Positions 11,046-49,857 of a DNA stretch of 64,000 nucleotides are shown piece by piece. The position numbers were made by a program, and so were the translations under genes. The first letter of the stretch is position 1. The number at the start of each line of letters is the position of its first letter. Source of the stretch: Nyssa sinensis (Eukaryota > Streptophyta > Magnoliopsida > Cornales > Nyssaceae); contig CM018043.1 of assembly GCA_008638375.1 (NCBI GenBank), positions 59,708,510-59,772,509 of the forward strand. The letters are read 5' to 3'. The notes under the pieces were generated by a model, which worked only from the letters and a program-made list of their open reading frames with translations, was not told the DNA's origin and did no database searches.

Positions 11046-11647
11046 TGATATACCACAAAATGACAAGACCAATCATCACTTGACACGTGTATCTACAGTT
11101 CAGCCCATACTCGGCCAGTTCAGCTCGCGTTCGGCCAATATAGCTCGCGCTCGGCCATTCAGGGTAGACCTACAGATCTGAAGGGGCCGAGCACATTCCT
11201 CTAGAGCAGATCCACATTCTAGCAAAACTCACAGGGACTGAATACAGAACATTGGAGTAACACTCCAGAGCTCATCACCGCCTTAACATCTGCCGAGCAG
11301 AGAATAAGGAAACAATCTTTTATAAGGAAACTGCCACACATGATTATCTCTATTTTGATACAATATCCAACATGGTAACTGCTATCTCTAATGATCGAAT
11401 CCCTACTTTCATGGCTCCAAACCCTAATCAACTTAAGAAAGCCACATCCTATAAATTAAACCCTAAAGGTACGCTTTATTTTTATGCTCATTATTTGACT
11501 TTCATTATAGTCTTTCAATTCAGTTTATTGACTTAAGCATCGGAGCGGCTACCGTCGGAGCCAACCCGGTGGTCTTTTGATATTCTTTTTGAATGTTGTT
11601 CAGGGAGCCGAGCTTGGAGTATATGTGGGCCAAAAAGTGCAGCATCA
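11046..11647 (+). repeat. 5' LTR of the Tat-type gypsy element
   Basis: 602 bp, TG...CA. Contains repeated CTCGGCC/AGCTCGCG motifs; a 20-bp unit holding TTCGGCC and AGCTCGCG is duplicated here relative to the 3' LTR. Confidence 0.9.
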
Positions 11648-11725
11648 GTTTGGCGCCGTCTGTGGGAACGACAATCACCAAGTGCTCTACTAATTCAAAA
11701 CTCATTTTCCTTTTTTTAAAGGATT

Positions 11726-13456
11726 ATGGCTCCCAATCTCCGGCCAAGGAACAACGCTCAAAATCCTCAGAACCCTCAACCTCAACCGCATGCTAGACGA
11801 GGAAGAGGACGAGCGAATGATCCTGTACAACAAGAGCTTGCCGAAGTCAAGCGGCAGAACCAGTTGCTGCAAGAACAACTTCTGACCATGTCTAGAACTC
11901 TGGCAATACTCACCCAAAGTCATGAAACTAATCCTCAGAATCCACTTGTCAACACAAACACTCAAGAGGCGCAGCCTCCTACTACTGTCCACATTCATGG
12001 AGATCCCCAGCCATCAGCAATCGCCGGCAGAGGGGTACCAACTTTTATCCCAAAGGTCCATTATAGAAGCACCACTAAGGTTCCAGTTCCTAGGGCTTCA
12101 GGAGTAAACCTTGTACCACAAAAGTCTCAACCTCAAGTAGCTGCTACACTACCAACCCAGGAAAATCAGAACAACACCCCAGTAATGGGCCGAGATCATC
12201 CTGTCCATATAGGCCCTGAAGCTGCAAGGCCTGACTCGCAGCAGCCTATCTTGCCAAGAGGATCACTAAGAGCTGAGGAAGTTGCAGAATCAATGGACCG
12301 CACTGTTGCTATGAGAGGTGCTCAAAACCCCCCAAACAAGACGAATTGGCCAAGCTGCTTGGCAGGTTTGCCACCCCATTCACTAATGCTATCATGGCCG
12401 AGGAGAGACTCAAGAAATTCGTTGTCCCAAAATTCATTCCTTATGATGGGACAGGGGATCCAAGGGACCATCCTCTCCCACTACCAGCACACCATGGCCC
12501 TACATGGCACTTCTGACGCCTTTCTATGCCGAATATTCGTGACCAGCCTCAATGGCACTGCTCTGAAGTGGTTCCATCACCTTCCCGCCGAACTCAATGA
12601 CTAGTTTCTATGAGCTCGGCAAAAGATTCCTGGACAGATTTATAACCAGTAGGAGGTTGAGGAAGGGTCCTGAATTCTTGTTGAACATAAAGCAAACAAA
12701 GGAAGAAGCCCTTCAGAGGATATATTGCGCGTTTCAACGCCGAACTCACTGAGGTTACAAACTGCAGCCCCAGTTTCCTTGTAGCTGCTTTGGCTTCTAG
12801 CCTTGCACAAAGGGCTTTAGAGACTCCTTGACCAAAAATCCCCCTACGGACATGGCAGCGCTCATGGACCGAGTAAGGAAATACATTAACTTGAAGGAAG
12901 CCAAAGACACTTCTACAAAGATTAAGGAACAAGCCCAGAAAGATGACCAGAAGAAAGACAGTTAGAGGAAGGACGACCAAAGGAAGGACCCTAGCTCGGC
13001 TAGGAAAAGAGCCAAAAGCCCAGAGAAAAGGGGGGTACCCAGAGCTTCCTATAATTCTGGGCTAAGAGAGTTCAATAATTTTACGCTTCTGAACACCTTT
13101 CGATACAACATACTTAGGCAAGTAAGATCTCGAGAAAACCTGAGATGGCCAGAGCCTTTGAAAGGTGACCCCAGCTACCGAGATCAAAACAACTATTATG
13201 ATTTTCACAAAGACCGCGGGCACACAACCAACACCTGTAAGGCTCTCAAACACGAGATTGAGCAGCTAATCAAGAGAGGACGACTATAGGAGTTCATCAA
13301 GCAGGACGGAGGGCAGAACCCCCGTGATGATCGGCCCCAACAGAGGAAGCCCGACCAGAGACAAGAACAAAGGGAAGGACAAAATAAGCCACCACGGCAA
13401 AACAACCAAGTAATCTTTGTCCTACACGCAGATTCCCTTGCAATTGGGACTTCCTA
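11726..13456 (+). pseudogene. gag of the Tat-type gypsy element (frameshifted)
   Basis: Starts MAPNLRPRNNAQ at 11726 in a long frame to 12604; basic, with a heptad-like QQELAEVKRQNQLLQEQL segment. The capsid-like blocks move between frames: PFTNAIMAEERLKKF and PKFIPYDGTGDPRDH (about 12370-12470) are out of frame with ALHGTSDAFLC and TALKWFHHLPAEL (12495-12600), showing at least two shifts. The nucleocapsid zinc knuckle is degenerate (YYDFHKDRGHTTNTC near 13195, where the first Cys is Tyr). Confidence 0.82.
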
Positions 13457-13474
13457 ACAAATCGAGGAAACGTT

Positions 13475-14083
13475 ATGCTCGGGAGGCCAGGGCTACTCCC
13501 AACATCATACAGATCTCTAATGTGGAAAAAAGGTTATCCTCATAGTGATGCCCTGGTCATCTCTCTCAAAATTGCCAACTTCGAGATCCGAAGAGTCCTT
13601 GTGGACACTAGGAGCTCGACTAACGTTCTGTTCTATAACCCTTTCAAGCAGATGAAGCTCAACCCCAATGACATTAAGCCCACTAGTGTAATCATGGCAG
13701 GTTTTGATGGAAATCTCAACACTTCATTGGGAAGGATTGATCTTGCCACCACTACAGGAGAAGGGAACGGACAAAAGACCACAGTAACCGAATACATGGT
13801 TCTGAATGCCAAATCCCCCTACAATGTCATAATTGGGAGGCCTTGGCTACACAAGATGGGAGCAGTCACATCAACCCTCCACCAATGCCTAAAGTACGTC
13901 CACGATCAGATCGTTTACTCTATTAGAGGATGCCAACCAACCTCCAGAGAATGTCATGCTCTCGCACTCAAAGCCAAGGCCCCCCAAATAGCAATTACTT
14001 GCATGCTCGTGAATGTGAGGATCCAATCCACTCCTACTATCACGAGGCAGAAGACTGTCCCTCCAAGATTGACGAGCCACTAA
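13475..14083 (+). pseudogene. Aspartic protease of the Tat-type gypsy element
   Basis: Retropepsin-like domain in a 202-codon open stretch. The catalytic motif expected as D-[ST]-G-[AS] reads VDTRSSTNVLF; the Gly codon is AGG (Arg) at 13610-13612, which should abolish activity. The flanking block YNVIIGRPWLHKMGAV (near 13820-13865) is the conserved second half of the domain. Confidence 0.85.
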
Positions 14084-16068
14084 GCCCCAGAAGAAGGGAC
14101 AACAGGGCCAAGCCCATAGAGGAACCCATTAAGGTCCTAGTCAGCTCGGAAGACCAAGGGCACTACCTGCAGATAGGCCCAGACCTGACACTTGCCGAGC
14201 AGGATGAGTTGATCAAATTCTTGAAGAAAAACCTCTCCATGTTTGCCTGGGAAACAAGGGATATGGAAGGAATAGATCCAGACCTCATCACTCACAAACT
14301 GATGGTGGATCCAGACCATCCACCAATAAAGCAGAAGAGAAGGCCACTCGCTCCAGAGCGGCACCAGATCATCAACGATGAGGTCCAAAGGCTACTCGAT
14401 GCCAACATGATGTGAGAGGTATTCTATCCTGATTGGCTAGCTAACACTACTCTGGTCAAAAAGAAAAATGACAAGTGGAAAGTCTGCATCGACTATACAG
14501 ACCTCAACAAGGCATGCCCCAAAGATAGCTTTCCTCTACCGAGGATAGATCAGTTAGTCGATGCTACTGCAGGGCACGAACTTATGAGCTTCATGGATGT
14601 TTATTCAGGATACAATCAAATACAAATGCAACCTCCTGATCAGGAGAAAACATCATTCATAGCCGAACGAGGTCTTTATTGCTATAGAGTGATGCCGTTT
14701 GGACTAAAAAATGCTAGGGCCATATACCAGCGTCTGGTTAATAAGATGTTCAGCCCCTTGATCGGTAGTACCATGGAAGTTTATATTGATGATATGCTGG
14801 TCAAAAGCCTACGGAAGAGCAGCCATCTCCAGCACCTGGCTCAAACGTTTGACATCTTGAGGCAGTACAAGATGAAGCTCAATCCCTCGAAATGCACCTT
14901 TGGTGTAGCAAAGGAAAAATTCTTAGGATACATAGTCTCTCAGAGAGGTGTAGAGGCAGACCCCACCCAAATTGGGGCCCTAATCGGACTAGAGTCACCA
15001 AGGATCAAGAAAGACATTCAGGCTCTAAATGGCAGAATAGCAGCTCTGAGCAGATTTATCTCCAAATCCACTGATCATTGCCTACCATTCTTCAAAGCTC
15101 TGAAAGGTAACAAAACTCTACAATGGACTGACGAATGTGAAAAATCCTTTCAGAAACTGAAGGAGTACCTAGCTTCACCTAAGCTCTTGTCAAAGCCAAT
15201 CCAAGGGGAAAAACTACTTCTCTACCTTACAATCTCCGAGAACGTTGTCAGTTCTGTACTAGTCAAGCAAGACAGGGGCGTGTAGAGGCCCATATTTTAT
15301 GTCAGTAGAGCACTGTTAGACACAGAGAAGAGGTACCCCGAGATTGAGGAACTGGCCCTTGCACTTATAGTATCTGCGCGGAAGCTCAGACCCTACTTTC
15401 AAGCTCATCCCATAGAAATTCCAACTGCTTATCCCTTAAAGTCAGTACTGAGGAAACCAGAGGTATCAAGACGATTAGTCAAATGGTCAGTGGAACTAGG
15501 GGAGTTCGACATATCCTATGTTCCACGGATCTCAATTAAAAGGCAAGCCTTGGTAGACTTCGTTGCCGAATTCACCCCAGCACTACTGGACAGAGCACAA
15601 CTTTATAAAAATTTGGGGACATGGTAGCTATACACTGACGGGTCGTCTACCGACCGAGGTGCTGGTGTTGGATTAGTATTACAGTCCCTTAATGGGCTCA
15701 TAACGGAAAGGACAGTTAGCTTAGGGTTCAGAGCCTCTAACAATGAAGCTGAATACGAGGCCCTTATTCTAGGGATGAAGCTAGCACGAGAATGTGAGGC
15801 TCAGAACCTCAAAGTCTTTTCTGACTCCCAATTAGTGGTCAGCCAAATTCAGGGAGAATTTATTGTCAAAGATGAAAGAATGCTTCGGTACTCAGAACTA
15901 GTTAACTTGTTGAAACGTTCCTTCCGAGCATTCTCAATCCAAAAAATAGAAAGGGGTCAGAACTGCAGAGCTAATGCCTTGGCAAACATGGCATCCTATA
16001 TGAAGTCAGAAGGGGACTCAACAATAAGAATCTCCCATCAACCAAGGCCTAGCATCGAAGAAGTCTAG
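13930..16068 (+). pseudogene. Reverse transcriptase and RNase H of the Tat-type gypsy element
   Basis: RT blocks in one main frame: TRDMEGIDPDLITHKL, FMDVYSGYNQIQM, MPFGLKNARAIYQRLVNKMF, the catalytic YIDD at 14782-14793, LNPSKCTFGVAKEKFLGY. RNase H follows (LYTDGSSTDRGAGVG, FRASNNEAEYEALILGM, FSDSQLVVSQIQGEF, ANALANMAS). In-frame stops at 14413 (TGA after NMM), 15283 (TAG) and near 15625 (TAG) break it. The YIDD box itself is intact. Confidence 0.9.
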
Positions 16069-16189
16069 GTCGCCCAAATTACAGAACAACCTCATAACTG
16101 GATGACTCCTATCCTCTAGTACCTAGAAGAAGGGCTCCTCCTAGAAGATAAGAATAAGGCAAAAAGAGTCCTGAATCAGAGCAGCTCGG

Positions 16190-16380
16190 TATCTTGTCAT
16201 GAATGAGAGGCTTTACCGAAGGTCTTATTCTCAGCCATTACAAAAATGCTTGGCCCCAGAAGAGTCTCAGTACTTCCTGGCGGAAATTCATGAAGGAATA
16301 TGTGGAAATCATAATGGGGGCAGAACCATAGCGCACCGAGCTCTAACACAAGGCTACTATTGGCAAGAAGCTTGGATTTG
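16190..16380 (+). pseudogene. Integrase zinc-binding remnant, abruptly truncated
   Basis: Reads EIHEGICGNHNGGRTIAHRA and then LTQGYYWQEAW, the HHCC-type integrase N-terminus of gypsy elements. The rest of integrase (DDE core, C-terminus) is missing: at about 16377, next to an AAGCTTG, the sequence switches to the C-terminal coding part of the antisense gene. This is an internal deletion in the element. Confidence 0.85.
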
Positions 16381-18248
16381 AAGTTGTTATAACCAAACTG
16401 CACAAACCTATACCCCATCTTCCCCAGCTCGGTCTTCATCTTGACCTCGGTCTCAGCCTTAGCTTCATTGACCTTCAGAACAAGGGAGGCCTGGAGAGCG
16501 CTGTTCTCCTCCTTCATCCTCTCCAGCTCCTGAAGGAAGGATTCTCTCTCAGACTTGAGAGAATCCCTCTCTAACTCGAGAGAATCCCTCTCTGGCCATG
16601 ATGGAGAGGGAATTCCTCACTTTCCTTAAGCTCTTCCTCGACAGTCGTAGCATTAGATTGGGCTGTGCCGAGCTGGAGACGAGCTTCATCCAGTTCCTCT
16701 TCAACCCTCGCCACTGCTTGAAGATCCATGGAAGACTCTATCAAGGCAGCCAAGTTGTGCAAGGTTTGCAGAATAGTAAGAGACCCAATCAAACATAAGT
16801 AAAAACAGAATACCAAAAAAAAAAAAAAAAACAGAACGGTCATTACCTTCAGATTGGCGCCCATGGTGCCAGCAACTGTCTGTTGAGCACCCTGCCTAGT
16901 GTTGCAAGAAGGGGAGTCCTTTTTGGGGGCATCCACCCAGAACTCCTTAATGGCCTGGTGGACGGCCTTGTACCCATCAAGCATCAGGTCCAAGTCAACC
17001 GCCACCTTCTTCTTGCCCTTTTTTGGAGCCTTTGTAATCGATAAGGGGGCAGGCTCAGAAGTCATCACGCGCTTCTTGGGCAGAGCAGAGGGCGATTCCC
17101 TAATCATTGCGCCTTTCTTGGAAGGCGCAGGGGAAGGAGAAGTAGAAGGCACCGCCCTTTTTTTGGGGGATGCAGTAGAGGAAGGGGCGGCAGTGGTCAT
17201 CCTCTTCTTCTTTGATGAAGGATCGGCAGTAGGGGGAGGGTTCGCCACCCTTTTCTTCTTTGTCGAGCCCCAATTGCCGAGGACGGTCTGCAACACGTCT
17301 TCAACAACATTCTTATCTTTTTAGGCCATTGGAGTGGTCGGATGGAGGATGACTCTATAATCTCTGTTTTTGGTTTGAAGAAGCCTATCGTACTCCTTGA
17401 GAATAGGTGTGAAGGATGGCCTCTTCTTGACACTTTTAGCTACACATGATGAACAATAACAACAATCAGTTAAACAAATGGCAAAAGCAAGAGCAAAAAC
17501 AAAAATTGCAAAAGAAGGGGGTTCTCACCCATAAACCCCGTGCTCCGGGGGAATGTAGAAATCTGGTCCTCAAGGTCTGCCTCCTCCCATCCTCCACTAA
17601 CGAAAAAATACCGATTTTTTCAAGATTTGTTGGAGGTCGGTACAAATGACAGAGGCCTGAAAGCTTTGTCAAAAGACATGTAGTGGAGGCCCTCAAACTT
17701 CATGTACTTAAGATCCATTTTGCTATGGATCAAGTCTAGAGAGACCTCGACACTGTTCATACGACCTCAAACTATAAACCCTAACAGGTGCCTCAAACTG
17801 TTCAAGAGCAGGTCGGCGGGGCAAAGGTTAAACCAACAAAAGAATTCCGTAAGCAATTTGGGGAAAGGAAGACGTAACCCCATTTCAAACCAGGCAATAT
17901 ATACACAGATCTCGCCTTCCTTAATATCTGAAGGACGATCTAGGTCATCAGAGGCCCTAAGGGCGATATTTTTAGGAAAATCAAATCCTCATTTATGCTA
18001 TCTAACTAGGAAGAGGTTACAATGCTCTGCCCCTCTTCTCTTGGGGAAAGCTGACCAAAAACCTCTCCCTTTTTATCCCCAGACTCTAAAAAAGCATCTA
18101 CAATCCTAACCTTGGGACTAGAACGGGTCTCTGCCGACCCGGTCCCCGAGGAACTACTATCCCTTATAAGGGTTTGGGATGAAACATAAGCTTTCGGAAG
18201 ACTCCCTGAATCATCGCCAACACCGGAAGATGCGGTGGAGGTCGACAT
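16380..18248 (-). pseudogene. Antisense extra gene of the Tat-type element
   Basis: Minus-strand coding between integrase and the 3' LTR. It starts MSTSTASSGVGDDSGS at 18248 (Ser-rich, to 18006), then passes through frame-shifted blocks such as RPPTNLEKIGIFSLVEDG (17640 region), LKEYDRLLQTKNRDYRVILH (17405 region), VVEDVLQTVLGNWGSTKKKR (17300 region), a Lys/Ser/Pro-rich stretch with KKR repeats, an A/T-rich polypyrimidine segment that looks like an intron (about 16800-16850), and a C-terminal coiled coil (ARVEEELDEARLQLG; KEENSALQASLVLKVNEAKA). Extra antisense ORFs at this spot are known for Tat-lineage elements such as Grande; their function is unknown. This copy is broken by several stops and by the junction at 16377. 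Confidence 0.72.
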
Positions 18249-18667
18249 TTTAAAATAACCAGAAAGGAAGAAGAAGAAGGATAAAAGAAATTATGAACAA
18301 GGGAACCAAGGCCAAACCTGACGAGAGAGAGAAACTTCGAACGACGGACACTCCTTACAGTTTAGCTTGCTGGTTCGGCAATAACGAATGCTCCTTTGCC
18401 TCTGAGGTATACGAGAAACAGTAAAAGAAGAGTACAAAGCTCATTTCCCTCATTATATACATTCAGAAAATAGAGGCCACCAAGGCGAACCGTCACGACG
18501 GCTGTAAGCAATGATGGCCTTGAAAGCCCAAAAATCGACTGCGCAATAAATGATGCCCCAACAGTCGTCTTGGAAAACGAGATGACAGAACACGTGACTT
18601 TTCGAGGCTCATAAACCTTAGTTACGCCATAAGCTCAAACTAAGGCTTGAGGGGGGGGGGGAGTAAC

Positions 18668-19248
18668 TAATATACCACAAAATGACAAGACCAATCATCA
18701 CTTGACATGTGTATCTATAGTTCAGCCCATGCTCGGCCAGTTCAGCTCGCGCTCGGCCATTCAGGGTAGACCTACAGATCTAAAGGGGCCGAGCACATTC
18801 CTCTAGAGCAGATCCACATTTTAGCAGAACTCACAGGACTGAACATAGAACTTCAGAGTAACACTCCAGAGCTTATCACCGCCTTAACATCTGCCGAGCA
18901 GAAAACAAGGAAACAATCTTTTACAAGGAAACTGTCACACATGATTATCTCTATTTTGATACAATATCCAACATGGTAACTGCTATCTCAGATGATTGAA
19001 TCTCTACTTTCATGGCTCCAAATCCTAATCAACTTATGAAAGCCACAGCCTATAAATTAAACCCTAAAGGTATGCTTTATTTTCATGCTCATTATTTGGC
19101 TTTCATTATAGTTTTTCAATTCAGTTTATTGACTTTAGCATCGGAGCGGCTACTGCCGGAGCCAACCCGGTGGTCCTCTGATCTTCTTTTTGAGTGTTCT
19201 TCAGGGAGCCGAGCTTGGAGTATACGTGAGCCAAAAAGTGCAGCATCA
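18668..19248 (+). repeat. 3' LTR of the Tat-type gypsy element
   Basis: 581 bp, ends CATCA. Starts TAATATACC where the 5' LTR has TGATATACC, so its terminal TG has decayed to TA. Confidence 0.88.
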
Positions 19249-19408
19249 ATAACATAGACCCTCTTACCCATAATATATATTCCCTCCCCAATAATACAAC
19301 ACAGGTATAGATCTTTCAGCCATTTCTAACCTTCGTAAATTCAATATAAGGCATCAAATTTTATGTTATATAAGCAATCTTAAGCAAATTCACGTATTTC
19401 TTCAATGT

Positions 19409-19432
19409 ATATATATATATATATATATATAT
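19409..19432. repeat. (AT)12 microsatellite
   Basis: Uninterrupted AT dinucleotides. Confidence 0.9.
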
Positions 19433-19463
19433 GTCAGTTATATCAAGTTTTCAACACCTATTA

Positions 19464-19480
19464 TACACACACACACACAC
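19464..19480. repeat. (AC)n microsatellite
   Basis: About eight AC dinucleotides followed by an A run. Confidence 0.85.
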
Positions 19481-20471
19481 AAAAAGGCCAAATCTAACCT
19501 GAGAGATTTATACCAGTCTAAACAAGTGAGAGATAGACAAATAGCCTAATAAATAAATAGCCTACACAAATTTTCACAACATGTTGCTTTTTTTCCTTTT
19601 ACTTTTATTATTGCTAGTAGCGTAATACTACCGAATCATTACCCAAGTGGTTGGGCATAAAAGACAACAGAGGCTATGTATCAAAACGTGTCTAAGCATA
19701 GTAGACAATAGAGGTTATTTATCAAAATTTCAAAAATTTCAGTTACATTAAATAAATTAGCCTTAATTACTTATGAGAGAGAAAAATCCTAATTTCGCAT
19801 ATTGAGAGTTTTCTTGAGGTTATGTAGCTATTGCATAGCCTCTGATGGAGACAAATGCTCAAGCTCAAGCCGAGATATATCAGAAAGAGCTTGAGAGATA
19901 CGAGACCAGAATCCAAACTTAAAAGAGACTTGCAAAATCTTGAGAGAAACGAGACTCGTGTGTGTGAGGATTTGGTTTGTGAACTGAGAGAGGAGAGGGA
20001 GAGGGAGAGAGGGGGAGACTGAGAGACTAGAGAGGAGATGAGATGAGAGTGTCACGTGTGTGAGGGATTGCTTTGCGAACTGAGAGATAGACGATTCAAA
20101 CTCTGTCCATTTATCAGTCAGGTCAAATCAATAATAAAGATTCAAACTCTATCTAAGCCGTTCCGAATTTCGGACATCATTCTATTATTTTTATTATTTC
20201 AAACCAATCACTTATTTATATGATTTTATTTATAAATAAATTATAATATTAATTACAACAAATAAAAAATTATGTAAATAAATTTGATTCTTGAGACATA
20301 AAATTGAATAATATTTTTTTATTTATTATTGAAAGAACCAAATATAAAAGAAAAAAATGATCAATTAAAATTTAAAAATCGTTTGCATTACTCTATTAAA
20401 AAACTATTCATAAAAAAATAAAACTCACGAGGTGTATAATTTGTATTTAAAAAATACAGAGTTATGTACAA

Positions 20472-20530
20472 TTTCTTTTCTTTTCTTTTTTTGAAAGAAA
20501 AGAAAAAGAAGAAGAAAAAGAAAAAGAAAG
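20472..20530. repeat. Polypyrimidine/polypurine foldback
   Basis: A TTTC/TTTTC pyrimidine arm is followed with almost no spacer by a GAAA/GAAAA purine arm; the two can pair as a hairpin of roughly 20 bp. Confidence 0.7.
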
Positions 20531-20983
20531 AATACTTTGGGCTTTGGGTTATATAAATGTCTCAATTATCTTGGATGGCTACATCTGGATCTCACTAGTG
20601 TCATCATCCAAATATTTCAGCAATTATTATTTTTTATTTCCTCTACAACCATTGATGCAAATGAGCGCTTTTGCCATATATTTGTGTATTGTAAGCATGC
20701 TTTGATAATCGCTCACATGCAGAGCAGCGGGAGATACTTCCGTCGCAAGCAACTGTGAAATCAAAACTCAGAGGCCATGGTAGTTGTTTTTTAGTAGTTT
20801 GTTGGGATCAAAAATACAATAAACTTGTGTTCATATACTTTCCACAAAGGAAAAGCATCAAAGATTTTAATTAATTCCCAACTTGTATTTGTATGATGAG
20901 ATGAAGTTGAAGTCGTTAATCCATAATAACAGAGCATTCTTGGCAATATTTAATAAAATTTCCAAGCATTTCTGCAAATAGCA

Positions 20984-21008
20984 GTGTGTGTGTGTGTGTG
21001 TGTGTGTG
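20984..21008. repeat. (GT)n microsatellite
   Basis: Twelve GT dinucleotides. Confidence 0.9.
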
Positions 21009-21610
21009 ATCTCATCTAGTGTAAGTGGTGTTTCATGAATAAATCTAAATCGCGTCCATATGAATTTGAACTTTGAAGTTGATTTGGTTTCGTGATACAA
21101 GAAAAAAGGGCCCATGAGAGCCAATATGGATGGGCCTGACGGGTATTATGATAATGGACAAAAAGCGTTGAATCAACAAGTAACGTTGAATCTAGTATAG
21201 ATAGACTATTTAGGATAGGTCAATTGTTGTCAGCCTAGATACTTGCCATTGCCAGTGCCAGTGCCCAGCATCTCCAAAACCATATAGCAACAAACGAACT
21301 ATAAAATCACAGTATGTTTGTCATCCTCCACAACCACAAATGATCACCACTTCCAAGCAACCAATAATATCCACTAAGATGATAACAACAATCAGCATAG
21401 TCATCTAGTGTAGACCTCAAGAAATCAAAAATACCAACAGCCATATTTCTTCGAGGAGTAACAAAACGTAGTCGCTTCAAGGATTGCAGCACTATAATCT
21501 AAATGGAGTTGAGACATATTTCAGCTCCACAACACTGACAAACATTGTAACAGAGACACCTTCTTTATCGTTTTGATCAGCTATACTAGTTATTCATAAA
21601 CCAACGAGAG

Positions 21611-48427
<26,817 letters not shown>

Positions 48428-49437
48428 CTATGACATGCAGATACAGTTTTCAAGAACATCATCATCAGGGAAGAAAAAAAAAGTGCAGGTCAGTAGGATA
48501 GTTTGATTCATAAAATGATCAGTTATAACAGAACAGAAGAAAAAATTTCTTGACCACCAACAAAAAAGAGAAATTCTCAAAAATGAAAAATAATATAAAT
48601 TGTGCTTATGGAAAAACATAGGACTGATTTCCAAAATGGATGTCACAGAGTGTATGTTGCAGAAAGAAAGGGCCAAAGGGGAATCCATAGTTACAGGGAA
48701 TCCACCTCTGAAACAATTAGTAGTATAAAACATATTACAGACTCAAGGCACACTAATGAACCAAGGTCTCTCAAAGCCTAAGGGTGAGGCACAACATAAG
48801 GTGCAAGCCTGAGCGAATTAATAAGCATGTGTGAAAGATTTCATGTTAAATATAATTAGTGTTGAAAAAATTTAAAATATGTAACATAAACTAGTCAATC
48901 AAAATGGGAGAAATTTTCAGCATATCATTTTGGAGGGTTAGCTAAATCTATGTAAATATATCCTTTCAATTTGCACATGCATTTAGTTAAATCAATGTAC
49001 AATTGAAACAATTAAAAACTATGCAACACAAAACTAGCCTTTTTTTTAAATTGGATTTTTTGGCATAATAATGAGTATTAGTTAATTCAATGTGCATAGA
49101 TCCATTCAATATGCATATAGATCAACTAAATTAAATACCATTGCAAATATGCAATAATAAAAGGCTACAATAATATAATTTTGATCATACATTATATTAT
49201 TACAAATATACCTAATATGATTGAACTATGACTATAATAGGACATAGAGCATGTCAATAAATGACCATAAGGAAAGGAAGAAAAAAAAAAGAAGCGAAAT
49301 GAAAAGAAAAATATATGATTGGAAATTTTAAAAATAAAGGTGCCTTTTTTTTTTTAAGTCTAGAGCCTGATAAAAAAATGCATGAGGGACTCATGTGCAT
49401 CTAAATAAGGGGGCCCGTGATAGGTTGAGGCACTTCA
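48428..49437. other. Upstream of the first seen ITPK4 exon; no feature recognised
   Basis: If ITPK4 has a further 5' exon, this is intron. I looked for it on the minus strand here and did not find it. Confidence 0.5.
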
Positions 49438-49592
49438 TGTGATAATCATGTCCCACATTAGTTGGGTGGGAGTAGTATCACTAGTCTATGAGACACCGCA
49501 AGCTTTGCTACTAACAACTTGGGCTTAAGCTTTTGAGCAATCATGTTGTTGCCTCTTTCAGGTTGTTGGGACAGTGGGCTTCGGGTGTTACA
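49438..49592 (+). repeat. 5' LTR of TRIM 2
   Basis: 155 bp. Confidence 0.9.
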
Positions 49593-49707
49593 TTTGTGGT
49601 ATCAGAGCTGGTACCTAGGGCTAGAGGCCCCTAGAGTGTCCGCTTAATGGGCAGCTGGGAGATCGAGATCCATTCCAGAAGGACTTGTGGTCCTAAGGGG
49701 GGGAGAA

Positions 49708-49857
49708 TGTGATACTCATATCCCACACTGGGTGGGAATAGTATGACTAGTATATGAGACACCACAAGCTTGCTACTAACAACTTCAGCTTAAGCTTTTG
49801 AGTCATAATGTTGTGGGCTCTTTTAGGTTGTTGGGAAAGTGGGCTTGGAGTGTTGCA
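49708..49857 (+). repeat. 3' LTR of TRIM 2
   Basis: 150 bp. Confidence 0.9.

Larger units (their letters stand above)
11046..19248 (+). mobile_element. Ty3/gypsy LTR retrotransposon, Tat type, with antisense extra gene
   Basis: 8.2-kb element bounded by two direct LTRs (11046-11647 and 18668-19248). Flanking 5-bp repeats are ATAAT (11041-11045) and ATAAC (19249-19253), a one-mismatch target duplication. Directly after the 5' LTR is a primer binding site reading TGGCGCCGTCTGTGGGAA (11650-11667), the form I associate with the Tat group; directly before the 3' LTR is a purine tract with an 11-G run (18649-18667). Order gag, protease, RT, RNase H, truncated integrase on plus, then an extra gene on minus. 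All reading frames carry stops or shifts, so the copy is not autonomous. The LTRs differ at many sites and by a 20-bp duplication, so insertion is old compared with the copia at 50 kb. Confidence 0.92.
19254..21300. other. Intergenic, no gene recognised
   Basis: AT-rich with microsatellites and a polypyrimidine/polypurine palindrome (20472-20530). The open stretch at 19828-20055 (minus) is low-complexity Ser/Leu and unsupported. 21300-21610 is probably the 3' UTR and downstream flank of ITPK4. Confidence 0.5.
49438..49857 (+). mobile_element. TRIM, second family (about 150-bp LTRs)
   Basis: 420 bp. Direct repeats 49438-49592 (TGTGATAATCATGTCCCACA...GTGTTACA) and 49708-49857 (TGTGATACTCATATCCCACA...GTGTTGCA). 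TGGTATCAGAGC primer binding site at 49597-49608, four bases after the LTR; purine tract AAGGGGGGGAGAA before the 3' LTR. Perfect 5-bp target duplication CTTCA (49433-49437 and 49858-49862). The internal part is about 115 bp with no coding. Confidence 0.9.

Noticed and set aside
11702..11998. 98-codon minus-strand ORF
   Set aside because: Shadow of the gypsy gag start on the other strand.
19828..20055. 75-codon minus-strand Ser/Leu-rich ORF
   Set aside because: Low complexity in a GAGA-rich region; no domain or splice context.
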